DNA from: an uncultured Saprospiraceae bacterium
Lineage (GTDB): Bacteria; Bacteroidota; Bacteroidia; Chitinophagales; Saprospiraceae
DNA: 64,000 nucleotides
Reading direction: 5' to 3'
NCBI GenBank assembly: GCA_938007965.1
Contig: CALLMH010000023.1
Location: 45,944-109,943 of the forward strand
The first letter of the stretch is position 1; every line of letters starts with the position of its first letter. The position numbers were made by a program, and so were the translations under genes. Shown piece after piece: positions 28,048 to 37,700 of this stretch. A model generated the notes under the pieces. The model had not been told where the DNA came from, searched no databases, and was given only the letters and a program-made list of their open reading frames with translations.

Positions 28048-28758
28048 TCATTTAGAAAATAGTATCCATTGATATCGGTATGCCCATTTCCACTTGATTG
28101 TATATTTAGCTACGTCTAGTCTTTCAGAGTACTTTTCCAAATCTTCTTTTTTGAATCCTCTAAGAATCGACGTCAAACCATCTTGCCTGATCATAGGATT
28201 GGGGATGAATAAGGTGAGTAGATTAAATAAGAAATATGCAACTTGACTCCGATTCAGGTCATTTATAATTACTCCTAATTTTGCTTTCTGGGTTCCTATT
28301 TTCATGACGTCTATGATATCCTCGTCTTTGAGATGATGAAGGAATAATGTACCGAGCAATATATCATACTCTAAGTTATCGAATGTGGATGCACTTACGT
28401 ACTCGGTCTGATACTTGATCTCTGGATAGTCCGCTGATTCTTTTCGTGCATAATTGACAGTAAATTCATTTGCATCCATGCCGAGTATCTCCACTTTGCG
28501 ACCTTGTGACCGTAACTTATCTGTAACCAACCGCAACATATCACCACTTCCGCTTCCTATATCTACGATCTTCAAGATCTGATCTTTGGGATGATTAGCG
28601 ATCAATTGGTCCAAGCCCTTGAGGGTTACATTGTTTCCACCTAGCCATTTATTAATCCAGTCCAACTTGGCTAGAGAACGGCTCAGTAGATCGCCTTCCA
28701 TTTCTAGATCATCCATTATTTCTGTCCTGTCACTTCTTTTACTTGTATCTAGAAACAT
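28048..28758 (-). CDS. Class I SAM methyltransferase (UbiE-like)
   Basis: This 236-residue enzyme has SAM motif I 'KIVDIGSGSGDMLRLVTDKL', the acidic post-I strand 'EILGMDANEF' and a motif II region 'YDILLGTLFLHHLKDEDIID'. The C-terminal part has a hydrophobic stretch ('VAYFLFNLLTLFIPNPMIRQDG') seen in methyltransferases acting on lipid quinones and polyketide lipids. It lies 64 bases upstream of the type III PKS gene. By analogy with SrsB it would methylate the ring of the polyketide lipid; this is inference. Confidence 0.88.
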   Translation of the reverse strand: MFLDTSKRSDRTEIMDDLEMEGDLLSRSLAKLDWINKWLGGNNVTLKGLDQLIANHPKDQILKIVDIGSGSGDMLRLVTDKLRSQGRKVEILGMDANEFTVNYARKESADYPEIKYQTEYVSASTFDNLEYDILLGTLFLHHLKDEDIIDVMKIGTQKAKLGVIINDLNRSQVAYFLFNLLTLFIPNPMIRQDGLTSILRGFKKEDLEKYSERLDVAKYTIKWKWAYRYQWILFSK

Positions 28759-28880
28759 CTATTTGTGTTTGATTTTTTTGGATATCATGCACTTATTGCA
28801 ATCTAATATGTTTGTTCTTAATTCACAGTGAAAAAACTCAAAAAGTTATTAATAAAAACGCTCCGAAATTTGAAATTACT

Positions 28881-30038
28881 TTACTGATCCTCCACTGTCA
28901 GTGGCTTACCGTGCGTCTGTTTTATAATAGAAGGCAGTAGAGATGGCATGTAAGTCAGAGCATTCAACCCAAATTCCAATACGCTATCTCTTGCGAAAAA
29001 CGAGTTGAATAATCGCCCTGCAACAAGTCGTTTTCTGAATGTCTTGGTCCATGACTTTGTATATTCGGTTTCCATCTTTTCTCTAGTATCAATCTTACCG
29101 CTTACATATGCCAAGATAATCTCTGATAATATCAGTCCACTATGGATCGCCATGCCCATACCATTGCCACATAATGGGTGAATCATACCAGCACTGTCAC
29201 CGCTCATGAGTATATGATTCTCCACCGTTGGTTTTGGTAAAAATGACACCTGACTGATCGTCAATGGTTGATCGAATACAGACGTACAGTTATGAAAAAT
29301 CTCTCTCAAACGTGGGTTCTTACACAAAACCTCTTCCCGAAAAGTATCGGTATCTTTATATTTCTTGAATGCGCTGAAATCTGCCAGATAGCAGATATTT
29401 ATCTTATCGTTTTCTACTTTGGATACACCACAATATCCTCCTTCAAAGTTATGCAATGCTACCAAGTCTGATGGAAAATCACCTGTGTAATGTGCTTTCA
29501 CACCGAGATAGGGAGATTTCTGCTTGATAAATGATCGGTTCAATGACATATCCAAGTTTGATCGTTTACCATAAGAGCCTATCGTAATCTCCGCTTGATA
29601 TTCGACTCCAGATTTCGTCTTGATCATAAATCGATCATCTATTTCATGATACTCGACTGCAATTACAGCATCACGAATGACACTTACACCATTCGTAATG
29701 GCTTGCCTATATAATACTTCATCTAGCGTATATCGGCTGATTCCAAAACCACCAAGCGGCAATCCTGTTTTGATCTGCTTCCCCTTAGAAGTGCTCAGCT
29801 CGAATCTGTGGATATCTACCGCACCATGGTCGAATGGATCGATGCCTAGATAAGATAAATACGGCAGTACCTCTTTTGAGATATATTCTCCGCAGACTTT
29901 ATGTTTGGGGTATTCATTTTTCTCTATCAGAAGAACTTTCAGTCCGTTTTTCCCTAAGTGAATAGCATTAACTAGCCCCGCCAATCCTCCACCAATTATA
30001 GTAATCTGGTACACGTTATTTCCGGAGTCTGCATTCAT
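28881..30038 (-). CDS. FAD-dependent oxidoreductase (geranylgeranyl reductase-like)
   Basis: This 385-residue flavoprotein has the dinucleotide-binding 'ITIIGGGLAGLVNAIHLGKN' at the N-terminus, 'LLIEKNEYPKHKVCGEYISK' after it (typical of the geranylgeranyl reductase/halogenase-like subgroup), and the second FAD motif 'LMSGDSAGMIHPLCGNGMGM'. It may hydroxylate the ring made by the type III PKS, as proposed for SrsC, or reduce double bonds in a lipid chain. It is the first gene of the cluster, 122 bases upstream of the methyltransferase, and is divergent from the membrane-protein pair. Confidence 0.9.
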   Translation of the reverse strand: MNADSGNNVYQITIIGGGLAGLVNAIHLGKNGLKVLLIEKNEYPKHKVCGEYISKEVLPYLSYLGIDPFDHGAVDIHRFELSTSKGKQIKTGLPLGGFGISRYTLDEVLYRQAITNGVSVIRDAVIAVEYHEIDDRFMIKTKSGVEYQAEITIGSYGKRSNLDMSLNRSFIKQKSPYLGVKAHYTGDFPSDLVALHNFEGGYCGVSKVENDKINICYLADFSAFKKYKDTDTFREEVLCKNPRLREIFHNCTSVFDQPLTISQVSFLPKPTVENHILMSGDSAGMIHPLCGNGMGMAIHSGLILSEIILAYVSGKIDTREKMETEYTKSWTKTFRKRLVAGRLFNSFFARDSVLEFGLNALTYMPSLLPSIIKQTHGKPLTVEDQ

Positions 30039-30126
30039 ATCCGTAAAGATATTATAAATTGGATTCTATTTTACAATTCAATAAACCATCTACTAGTGCT
30101 ATTGTTTGACTGTGTAAATAACATAG

Positions 30127-30540
30127 ATGGCTGATAAAGGATTTCCAAAATATATGTCTACGACCATGAAACTAGCTGCGATATACAACATCGCATGGGG
30201 TGCTTGGGTGGTGCTGTTTCCTAATCACTTCTTCGATTTAGTGGGTATGGAAAGACTCAATCAACCTATGGTATGGCAGGGGATGGGCATGGTAATAGGA
30301 GTATATGGCCTTGGTTACTGGTGGTCAGCTGCCAATCCGATGCGGCACTGGCCTATCATAGCGGTAGGTGCACTAGGAAAGATATTCGGACCTATAGGCT
30401 TCATCATGAATTACGCTCAAGGTAAGGTTCCCTTTGCGTTCTTCTACACGTTAGTAACCAACGATTTTATATGGTGGATTCCATTCGGATTGATACTTTG
30501 GAGAGTTCATACGATCTATAAATGGAGGTTGGATGATTGA
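30127..30540 (+). CDS. Small polytopic membrane protein
   Basis: This 137-residue protein has about four hydrophobic segments ('LAAIYNIAWGAWVVLFPNHF', 'GMGMVIGVYGLGYWWSAA', 'PIIAVGALGKIFGPIGFIM', 'WWIPFGLILWRV') and many Trp residues. I do not recognise a named family. It starts 88 bases from the divergent FAD oxidoreductase gene and overlaps the next membrane-protein gene by 8 bases. The arrangement suggests shared control with the polyketide cluster and perhaps a role in placing or exporting its lipid product, which is inference. Confidence 0.8.
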   Translation: MADKGFPKYMSTTMKLAAIYNIAWGAWVVLFPNHFFDLVGMERLNQPMVWQGMGMVIGVYGLGYWWSAANPMRHWPIIAVGALGKIFGPIGFIMNYAQGKVPFAFFYTLVTNDFIWWIPFGLILWRVHTIYKWRLDD

Positions 30541-30949
30541 TCTTTTCGAAGGCTTGAGATTGGCTTCTGATACTGGAGTGCTCGTACTTATTTGGCTTGT
30601 GCAATTGGTCATATATCCAAGTTTGGAGAGATATAGTGAGCCGAATCTGAAATCATGGCATCCGAATTATACCCGCAGAGTGACTTTCGTTGTGCTTCCA
30701 TTGATGTTTACTCAGCTTGGATTATCCGTATACCAAGTATTAATCGTAAGTACTGTGATGGATTTTGCTCATTTATTTTTTGTGCTTGTAGCGTGGGTAA
30801 TTACTTTTTTCAAAGCAGTGCCGCTTCATCAGTCCTTAGATCTATCAGTAGAAAGTGTACGAATAGCGCAGCAACTTACTCGAACCAATATAGGCAGGAC
30901 GATAGCGTGGTCAGCTGCATGGCTGGTTAGTTTGATCGTTATATTTTGA
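30533..30949 (+). CDS. Small polytopic membrane protein
   Basis: This 138-residue protein has about four hydrophobic segments, including 'GVLVLIWLVQLVIYPSLERY', 'VTFVVLPLMFTQLGLSVYQV', 'FAHLFFVLVAWVITFFKAV' and a C-terminal 'WSAAWLVSLIVIF'. The Tyr-Pro after the first segment and His residues near the middle look conserved in kind, but I cannot name a family. It overlaps the preceding gene by 8 bases, so the two are probably translated together as a membrane pair. Confidence 0.8.
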   Translation: MIDLFEGLRLASDTGVLVLIWLVQLVIYPSLERYSEPNLKSWHPNYTRRVTFVVLPLMFTQLGLSVYQVLIVSTVMDFAHLFFVLVAWVITFFKAVPLHQSLDLSVESVRIAQQLTRTNIGRTIAWSAAWLVSLIVIF

Positions 30950-30967
30950 TCTATTAGTATAGAAAGA

Positions 30968-31034
30968 GATATTCCGAAATTCAGAATATTCTTTTATTTA
31001 TTAGATTATGAAATCCTCTCTTCTGAACTACACT
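30968..31034 (+). repeat. Dispersed intergenic repeat, copy C
   Basis: This shorter copy has 'GATATTCCGAAATTCAGAAT' (30968-30987), shared with copies F and G, a middle 'TTATTAGATTATGA' that aligns with 'ACTAGACTATGA' of copies B and E, and the end motif 'TTCTGAACTACACTA'. It lies in a convergent gap directly before a terminator. Confidence 0.65.
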
Positions 31035-31070
31035 AAAAAAAACATCGGATAACTTAGAGTTACCCGATGT
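31035..31070 (-). terminator. Rho-independent terminator of the LTxxQ gene
   Basis: On the minus strand a 13-base-pair stem (31058-31070 with 31042-31054, one G-U pair) has a three-base loop and is followed by seven T. It begins about 10 bases after the stop codon of the LTxxQ gene. The hairpin can also form on the plus strand, but without a T-run. Confidence 0.88.
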
Positions 31071-31080
31071 CTATTGCATT

Positions 31081-31515
31081 TTATTGACGATTTAGGTTAT
31101 CACCTTCTTGATCCTTTTTCATTTCTTTTCGCTTTCCTTTCCTTTTGTTTCTCTTGCGTGCTCTCTTATCTTTTCTATTTTCTTTTAACTCATCGAATTT
31201 CTTCACTTGCTCATCTGTGAGCATAGCTCTAATGTTGGCCTCATGGGTAGCTCTTTTTGCAGCTCGAGCCTCTCTTTCAATCTCCTCCTGCTTAGCATAC
31301 TCTAACTGAATCGCTTGTAATTTTTCGACTTGCTCATTCGTAAGATCTAATTGTTTAGTCATTCTTTTAGTCTGACGCTCTACACGTTCTTCTAAAGTCA
31401 ATTTTGCTCGATCCGACTTTCTTTCTTGCTTTCCTTCTGTACTTTGTGATATCCCCGTACCTATAGTGAATATAGATAGAGCTACGATTAACATTGATTT
31501 TAATATTCTCATCAT
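31081..31515 (-). CDS. Secreted LTxxQ (Spy/CpxP or DUF4890-like) protein
   Basis: This 144-residue protein has a signal peptide (to about 'GISQS', residue 25) and is then almost wholly helical and very rich in Lys, Arg and Glu. It contains two LTxxQ-type motifs, 'LDLTNEQVEKLQAIQLEY' and 'AMLTDEQVKKFDEL', as in the periplasmic Spy/CpxP-like proteins, and resembles the DUF4890 proteins of Bacteroidota. The C-terminal tail is strongly basic (KRNKRKGKRKEMKK). A chaperone or metal-stress role is known for distant relatives; here the role is open. It has its own terminator. Confidence 0.8.
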   Translation of the reverse strand: MMRILKSMLIVALSIFTIGTGISQSTEGKQERKSDRAKLTLEERVERQTKRMTKQLDLTNEQVEKLQAIQLEYAKQEEIEREARAAKRATHEANIRAMLTDEQVKKFDELKENRKDKRARKRNKRKGKRKEMKKDQEGDNLNRQ

Positions 31516-31688
31516 TTTCTATTTAGTGTATTAATAATTACGCCTCTATGACTATCGTAGAAGCTGAGGGTTTAATCCAATAGAATGAATGAAAGATAAA
31601 TTAAGTATTCTTTAACGAATGAGTACAGAGCGTACTTTTGGTTAGCCGTCAGAAAAATGCATGAGCCATCGGATAACCTATAATTTAG

Positions 31689-31717
31689 AAGTCGGATAAT
31701 ATTGAGTTATCCGACTT
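31689..31717 (-). terminator. Hairpin after sprA
   Basis: A perfect 11-base-pair stem (AAGTCGGATAA at 31689-31699 with TTATCCGACTT at 31707-31717) with a 7-base loop lies 18 bases after the sprA stop codon. The T-run on the minus strand is poor. Its arm shares the core TCGGATAA with the terminator at 31042-31070 and with a lone arm near 31670. Confidence 0.65.
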
Positions 31718-31734
31718 CTTGAGTGTATTCTTGT

Positions 31735-34700
31735 TTAGTTGATTTTCAGTTGTGCGGTCACACCACCTCTTATATTCAATCTTCTATTGGAGCCTATAGA
31801 TATCGCAGATACCGTATAGTTATAGTCGAAGAAGAATCGCATGGTTAGATTTTCATTGATATCATAGTCTACACTTGGTGATATCTGAGTGGATCGCTGT
31901 CCACTATTTACCTGACCATCTATACCTTGTGAGACTTCGTATATGAGTTCTCTGGTATCAGAGATTGAGAAATCAAGATTCATCGTCAGCGTCTTCCCTC
32001 TATTATTCTTGACTCCTCCACGGCTGCCCGATCTACCGAGACCTCCTGATTTTTTGTCTTTGTCTTTATCTGCTTCTTCGTCTTTCTTTCTTCGTTTCCC
32101 TTTTTTCTTCTTATTGGACCTGAAATTCTTGATCGTATATCCAAAACCGACTCTAATCTCATTACTAGTCTGCTCTCTGAGGTCTTCAAGTGATAGCCCT
32201 AGAGATCTGGATTTTCTCCACTCTGCTTCTATGGTCATATCATTCTTAGTTTTTACCGATACTCCAATAAGTGGCGAAAACTGATCTGATATCACAATCG
32301 CTGGAATCTGAATTCGAGAATAGTAGTTATCATTTACTGGTGACGACACAAACGGGTCACTTTCGTTGAACTCTAATGTCGTATTGAATCTATTCACCTG
32401 CATGGCTCCTCTGTAGCTGTGATTCAATGTGAAGCCTGTGAATACATCTTTGAACATTTCCAACTTAGAAAGGCCGTCATATTTAATGTTCCAATTTGGT
32501 TTTGGAAGCCAGCTAAAGCTCTTTGCATCCTCTGTCAAATTACTGTATTCTGAAGTCTCCCCCCCTAAGTAGGTAGCTAAAAATGCTGGTATCGATACAT
32601 CGTAGTTATTTGGACCATAACCTTTATAATATAACGGATTATCAGGATCTTCTCCCACCCAATCTTCTGAGTGTGGTGCAGTCGCTCCCGCTACATTGAA
32701 CTGTATGCTATCTCGGAATGCCAATTGTCTAGATACATCCTGTCTTGCATTCTTAAATGAAGTGTACAAATCAGAAGCATCGGTAAACATGGTCGCAATA
32801 CCCATATTCGTAATTTCGAATGATCCTACTTCATACTCCGCTTGAGGCTTATTGAAGCTAGGATTATCGATTGGATTGATATCAGGATTTGACGTATCAG
32901 TTTTATTGGTCAGTACGAAGGTTTCGTCCCTTCTGTAGGTCTTTTTAAAATCTACATCAATATCGAAATCTTTGAATGGCTCTAATGCCACCTTAAAGTC
33001 TATTGTCCTTGAGTTATTTTGACTTACCTGTTCACTGAAAACGGCACTCGGATTGAACCATCCTTGTCTTTCGGGATCTACAGCCCATTGCTTCACATCA
33101 GGTCTTAATCCCGCTGCGAATCTCCACCCAGGTGCGCCGAATCCACTAGCCAATCCAAGAAGACTAGCGTCCTCCATAAATCCTGGGATAAGTGTCCCCT
33201 CAGTCTCTTTGTACGACGCCTTGATCGATCTCAATGAGAGCAGAGGTCTCAGTAAGATTCGCTCTACCATGGTCACTTTACGGTCTTCTTTCTTTTCGTC
33301 TTTTTTCGCGGTATTGCCTTTGGCATCCTTTTTAGATTTAGACTTAGAGGTAGATTTTCTTGATCTGGATCTTCTACTCGTTTTATTGCCTTTGTCTATT
33401 TTTTTAAGATACTTAGATTTTGCATACAGCTTATCGAAACTGAATGTACCATTTATAGATCTCGACTGATTATTCTGTATGATATTACCTAGAGGTGTTC
33501 CATCTTGTCCAAACCGATCTGACTCTGCATTATCTATCAATATCAAAGAACCCGCTGCCCATGCATAATCAGCTTTGTAGTCTGTCTTAATGTTCACCCA
33601 ATCCATATATGGAAGGTACCGGATTGGTAGCGTATACTGGAGCCCTACATTATGCTTATAGTTTTTGCTTCGCCCGAGATTTCTCAGATTATTATTTCTG
33701 TATTCATCTGCTTGGAGTGCATCGTATGGCTCTCCATTGGCATTGAGTCGCTCATTTCTCTCATTGACCCACGGTCGGTCTGCTGCATTCTCAGCAATAC
33801 CTACTTGACGCAACTCGTCTACTATAGAAGAGGCTTGCGCTTTGAAGGTAAACTTGAGTGCCTTGGTAAAATCCCAGTTCAATCCATAATTACGATCCCA
33901 TAAGAATCGCCTATCGTCAAACTGGAACACGGGTGTCGTTGGCAATCGGAATCGTCGGGTATTGACGAGTCGATTGATATTCGTCGTGAAAGTAAAACTC
34001 TTGGGTAGTAAGTTGAAATTAAACTCCTTGATCAGTTTTAGATTCTTATTCTTTATTTTTTTGAATGGCTGTATTCCCTTATACTTATTGGCGTAATTAT
34101 AATCAAGCGTAGTGGTATATTCTTGTGACTTATCTTCCTCTATGATGGCATCCGTACTGACCGTCTCTGTATACGCATACGAGGCACTGAAGTTAGATAC
34201 ACTCCATGGCTTACCACCTTTACCATCTTTTTTTACATTGGTAAAGTTGAAGGTTTTGATGGTGGATGTTTCTTTACTACGATCTTTCACTTCGAGGATA
34301 GTACTATCTACTTCAGCTTGACTTCTTAGTCCATTGTCTACACTTTTCTGCAGTGCCTCTACCTTTTCATCTACCGTAAGATCTCGTTCAAATGGCTCGA
34401 ACTGCTGGTAAGAATTATCTTTAGAATACTGTGCATAGAATGGAATATTGATGCCCCAGTCGGATGGGAAGAATTTACCCAATTGTAAGTTTGCAGCTGC
34501 ATCATACTGTAATATCTCTTCTCGATTTCGCTCTAGTAATCTCTGATCAAGTCCACCCCACCCTATGGTACTATAGTTGGCCGCCAGATTGATTTCTCCT
34601 AGATCCGCCATCTGTATTTGCAGTCTTGCTTGTGCAGCTAGACCTCCTTTTTCATTAAGGCCAGCCGCTCTTAATTCATTGACCCATACTTCTCCACAGA

Positions 34701-37700
34701 AAGGATCATTTTCATCAGATTTTCTATTTCTTACTCCTACCTCGAATACTTTGATGTATCCAAGACTTGGTGTCCCTTTCACTCTGATGACAGCATCTGG
34801 TCTATCTGGATCTATGATCTCTGTCGTATCGATAACATTAATATTATTCTCGATTCTGAATTTCTTTGCCAATTTGAAATTTTCGAACTTGACGTCAATC
34901 ATATTTGTGTCTGGCCATACTTGTAGTTGAGGGTCTACTTCGCTTTCATCTGATACTTTTAGTGGTATCTCATACTCATAATAATGATCAACTAGATCTT
35001 TACCGAATCGAATATACCCATACAGCTCCCCATCAGGAATCTCTGTGCCTGGTTCTTCTTCTGCATGCATGAATAGCTGCAATCGATCAAACTGAGTCAG
35101 ATCCAACTTTGCTAGTTTATTGATACCGATCCTACATCCATCGTCCAACCCACAAAAGTTCAGCGCTAGAGATTTTTCATCTTGCAATAGATTAGAAAAA
35201 GTACTGAATAGTTCTTCTTGTACTATACCTCTTGGGGTCACATATCCAAATGGCTGCTTTTGACCATTTTCTTCGATTCCTACTTCATCGACGCTGAAGT
35301 CTACATTGAGCTCACTTGCATCTCCCGCACAATCTATCTCACTCTTTCTCCATAGGTTTCTTACCAATTGGAAGTCCGCTAATCTGAATGTCTTCGGAGA
35401 AGTAAATTCCGTCATATACATTCTCATAAACTGGATCGATCTGAATCCTGCAATCTCTCCCTGCACTCTATCAAACCCATTGGTAATCGGAATTCTAAAT
35501 CTATACCATGTCTCGTCAGGTCTGTTATCATTGCCAGGTACCACCTTGGTTTCAGTGATAAATTCTGTAGCATCCTCATCAAGGAAGTTACCTAGTCTTT
35601 TGACGTTTACAGTATAGTTATAATAGTTTTCACCTTCGTCGAGAAATCTGTTATTGTTGAGATCTTCAGATTCGGGATTTCTATTTCCTCTAGCAAAAGT
35701 ATTATCAGATATTCTTTCTCCGATCGGTGCATTTCCATCAGGATTATTAAATTCCTTGAATCTTGTCAGTAAGTTGGTCGTAGAATTTTGAGGCTCTTCG
35801 AAATCATAATTATCTCCTGATGGATCATTTTGAATATTCGAAGTGAAACCGAGCATGGTAAGTTCATTTACGTATTCGGCATGTTTTACCCGCTCTAGAC
35901 TATCATTGATCCCATCGAATCCTACATCTTGGATCGTTCCTCGATCTACATCGAATCCATTATTGACTGGTTGATTTTGTGATACTAATCCATAGTTAGT
36001 AGATTCTAGAGAATTCACAGATTCGTCATCTAGTGGAAGCGTATTTTCGTAGAATTGACTACCATCCTTGATTATATCCTCAGAGATGTCTCCCAATTGG
36101 AATATTATTTTTCCTTCTTCCATCTCCGTATGTTGAGCCCCATCAGGACGTTCCATGTACGGATTTAGCATCCAGAACTCTATGAATTCGTAATTTGCCG
36201 CTTCAAAATCTGTATTTTGGAAATTACGCATAATCCCACCCCATCGAGTTTCAGGATTTACGAGTTGTATTTCATCATTTCGTTCAGGATTCGGTACGAT
36301 TCCATCAGAGAATCCCGGTACTCCGCCATCAGGTCTATCAAAGTTATAAGGACCTCTCTCACTCGGATAATATCCAATATCAAAAGTCAATAATTCTGAC
36401 TGTCCCACTTGTACATCCCTGTTAAATAATTCTTGCTGGTCTATTAACCTCGTGTATGGATTGAAATTATCCTCTGCTATTCTAGCTTGTCGATCAATAG
36501 AGTACCAATTGATTTTCGCTCTGTTGATACCATTTCTCAAATCGTTAGAAAAAGCGGATTCTGGATATTCTGAAGGGGTACTGGCTAGCCTCCACTGATT
36601 ATTGTTAAACCCACCTAAGAGAAGTCCATTAATCGAACCTTCGAAATCATCGATACTGACTACGCCTCCGTCATCCTCATCTTCTCCACCTGTATTGATT
36701 GCTCCCGAATGACCAGGTTTCAAAAATGCTGCTTCTGCGGAAAAATTGACGCTTGATCTTTCTTTTGTACTATAAAATGGCAACTTATCTACCATCTTGG
36801 TAATGAATGGTGCCTCATCACTGTAGGCCATATCAAAGCCAAAAATTCTATTATTGATCGGGTCGTTACCGATATTGACTTTACTGGTAAATGGGCGTTC
36901 TGATAGTCTTAAATACGTAGCTCCGATGGAGAACTTATCACTAAAGTCATAGTCTGCCCTCAGTCCGAGCATCGTCTTTTGTTGGAGACTGAATACCGAC
37001 TGATCTTCAAATGATACATTGATCGGTGTTCCCTGTTGTAAGTAAGAATCATTTATAATCCTCAATCTTCCAAGAGAGTAATCTACCTCATAATCAGCCC
37101 CCTCTTGCAGTTCTACTCCACCAGCTCTCACTCTTACTGATCCCTGAGGCACGAATGGCCCAAGATTGATCTCTCCATTGGAAGCAGAAGTAACTTCTCC
37201 TTTCATCAAGAACTTATTTCTCTCCAAGCTTTGTCTGGCTATAGTTACTGATGTATCATACAGTTGTTGGAATTTATACTTTTCTATTTCAACTTGCGGC
37301 AATCCGACAAGTAAAGAATCTAAGGAACTACCAAATGGCTCCAATACAGGAAATACAACCGATCCACTGCTAGGAATTACTGTAATACCTGGCACAAAAT
37401 CAAACAATCCATCCGCCTGAGGATCATTGTATTTATTCAATCTATCTAGGTTAAATAATTCTAGTAGCGGTCTATTGCTATATCCTTCTTCTGGGATGAA
37501 TTTTTTCAATGATCCATCGGTATCATCTTCGAAGAATATATCGAATCTAAATTCTTCGGGGTTTAATTGAGTAGCTCTTAGTGGGTAGACATTCTTCATC
37601 ATCAAGTCCCAAGTAGCTACATTAGTCTGCTGTACACTACTCTTCAATAATTTCGTGAAGAGTACTTTTGGTGGCTCTACATTAATCGTAGTATCTTGTT

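Noticed and set aside
23145..30949. Flexirubin or aryl-polyene biosynthesis cluster
   Set aside because: There is no paired ketosynthase/chain-length factor, no DarA/DarB-type dialkylresorcinol enzymes and no ammonia-lyase; a type III PKS is present instead.
31943..37420. Several plus-strand open frames of 60-140 codons antisense to sprA
   Set aside because: They follow the codon pattern of the minus-strand sprA gene and have no recognisable features of their own.
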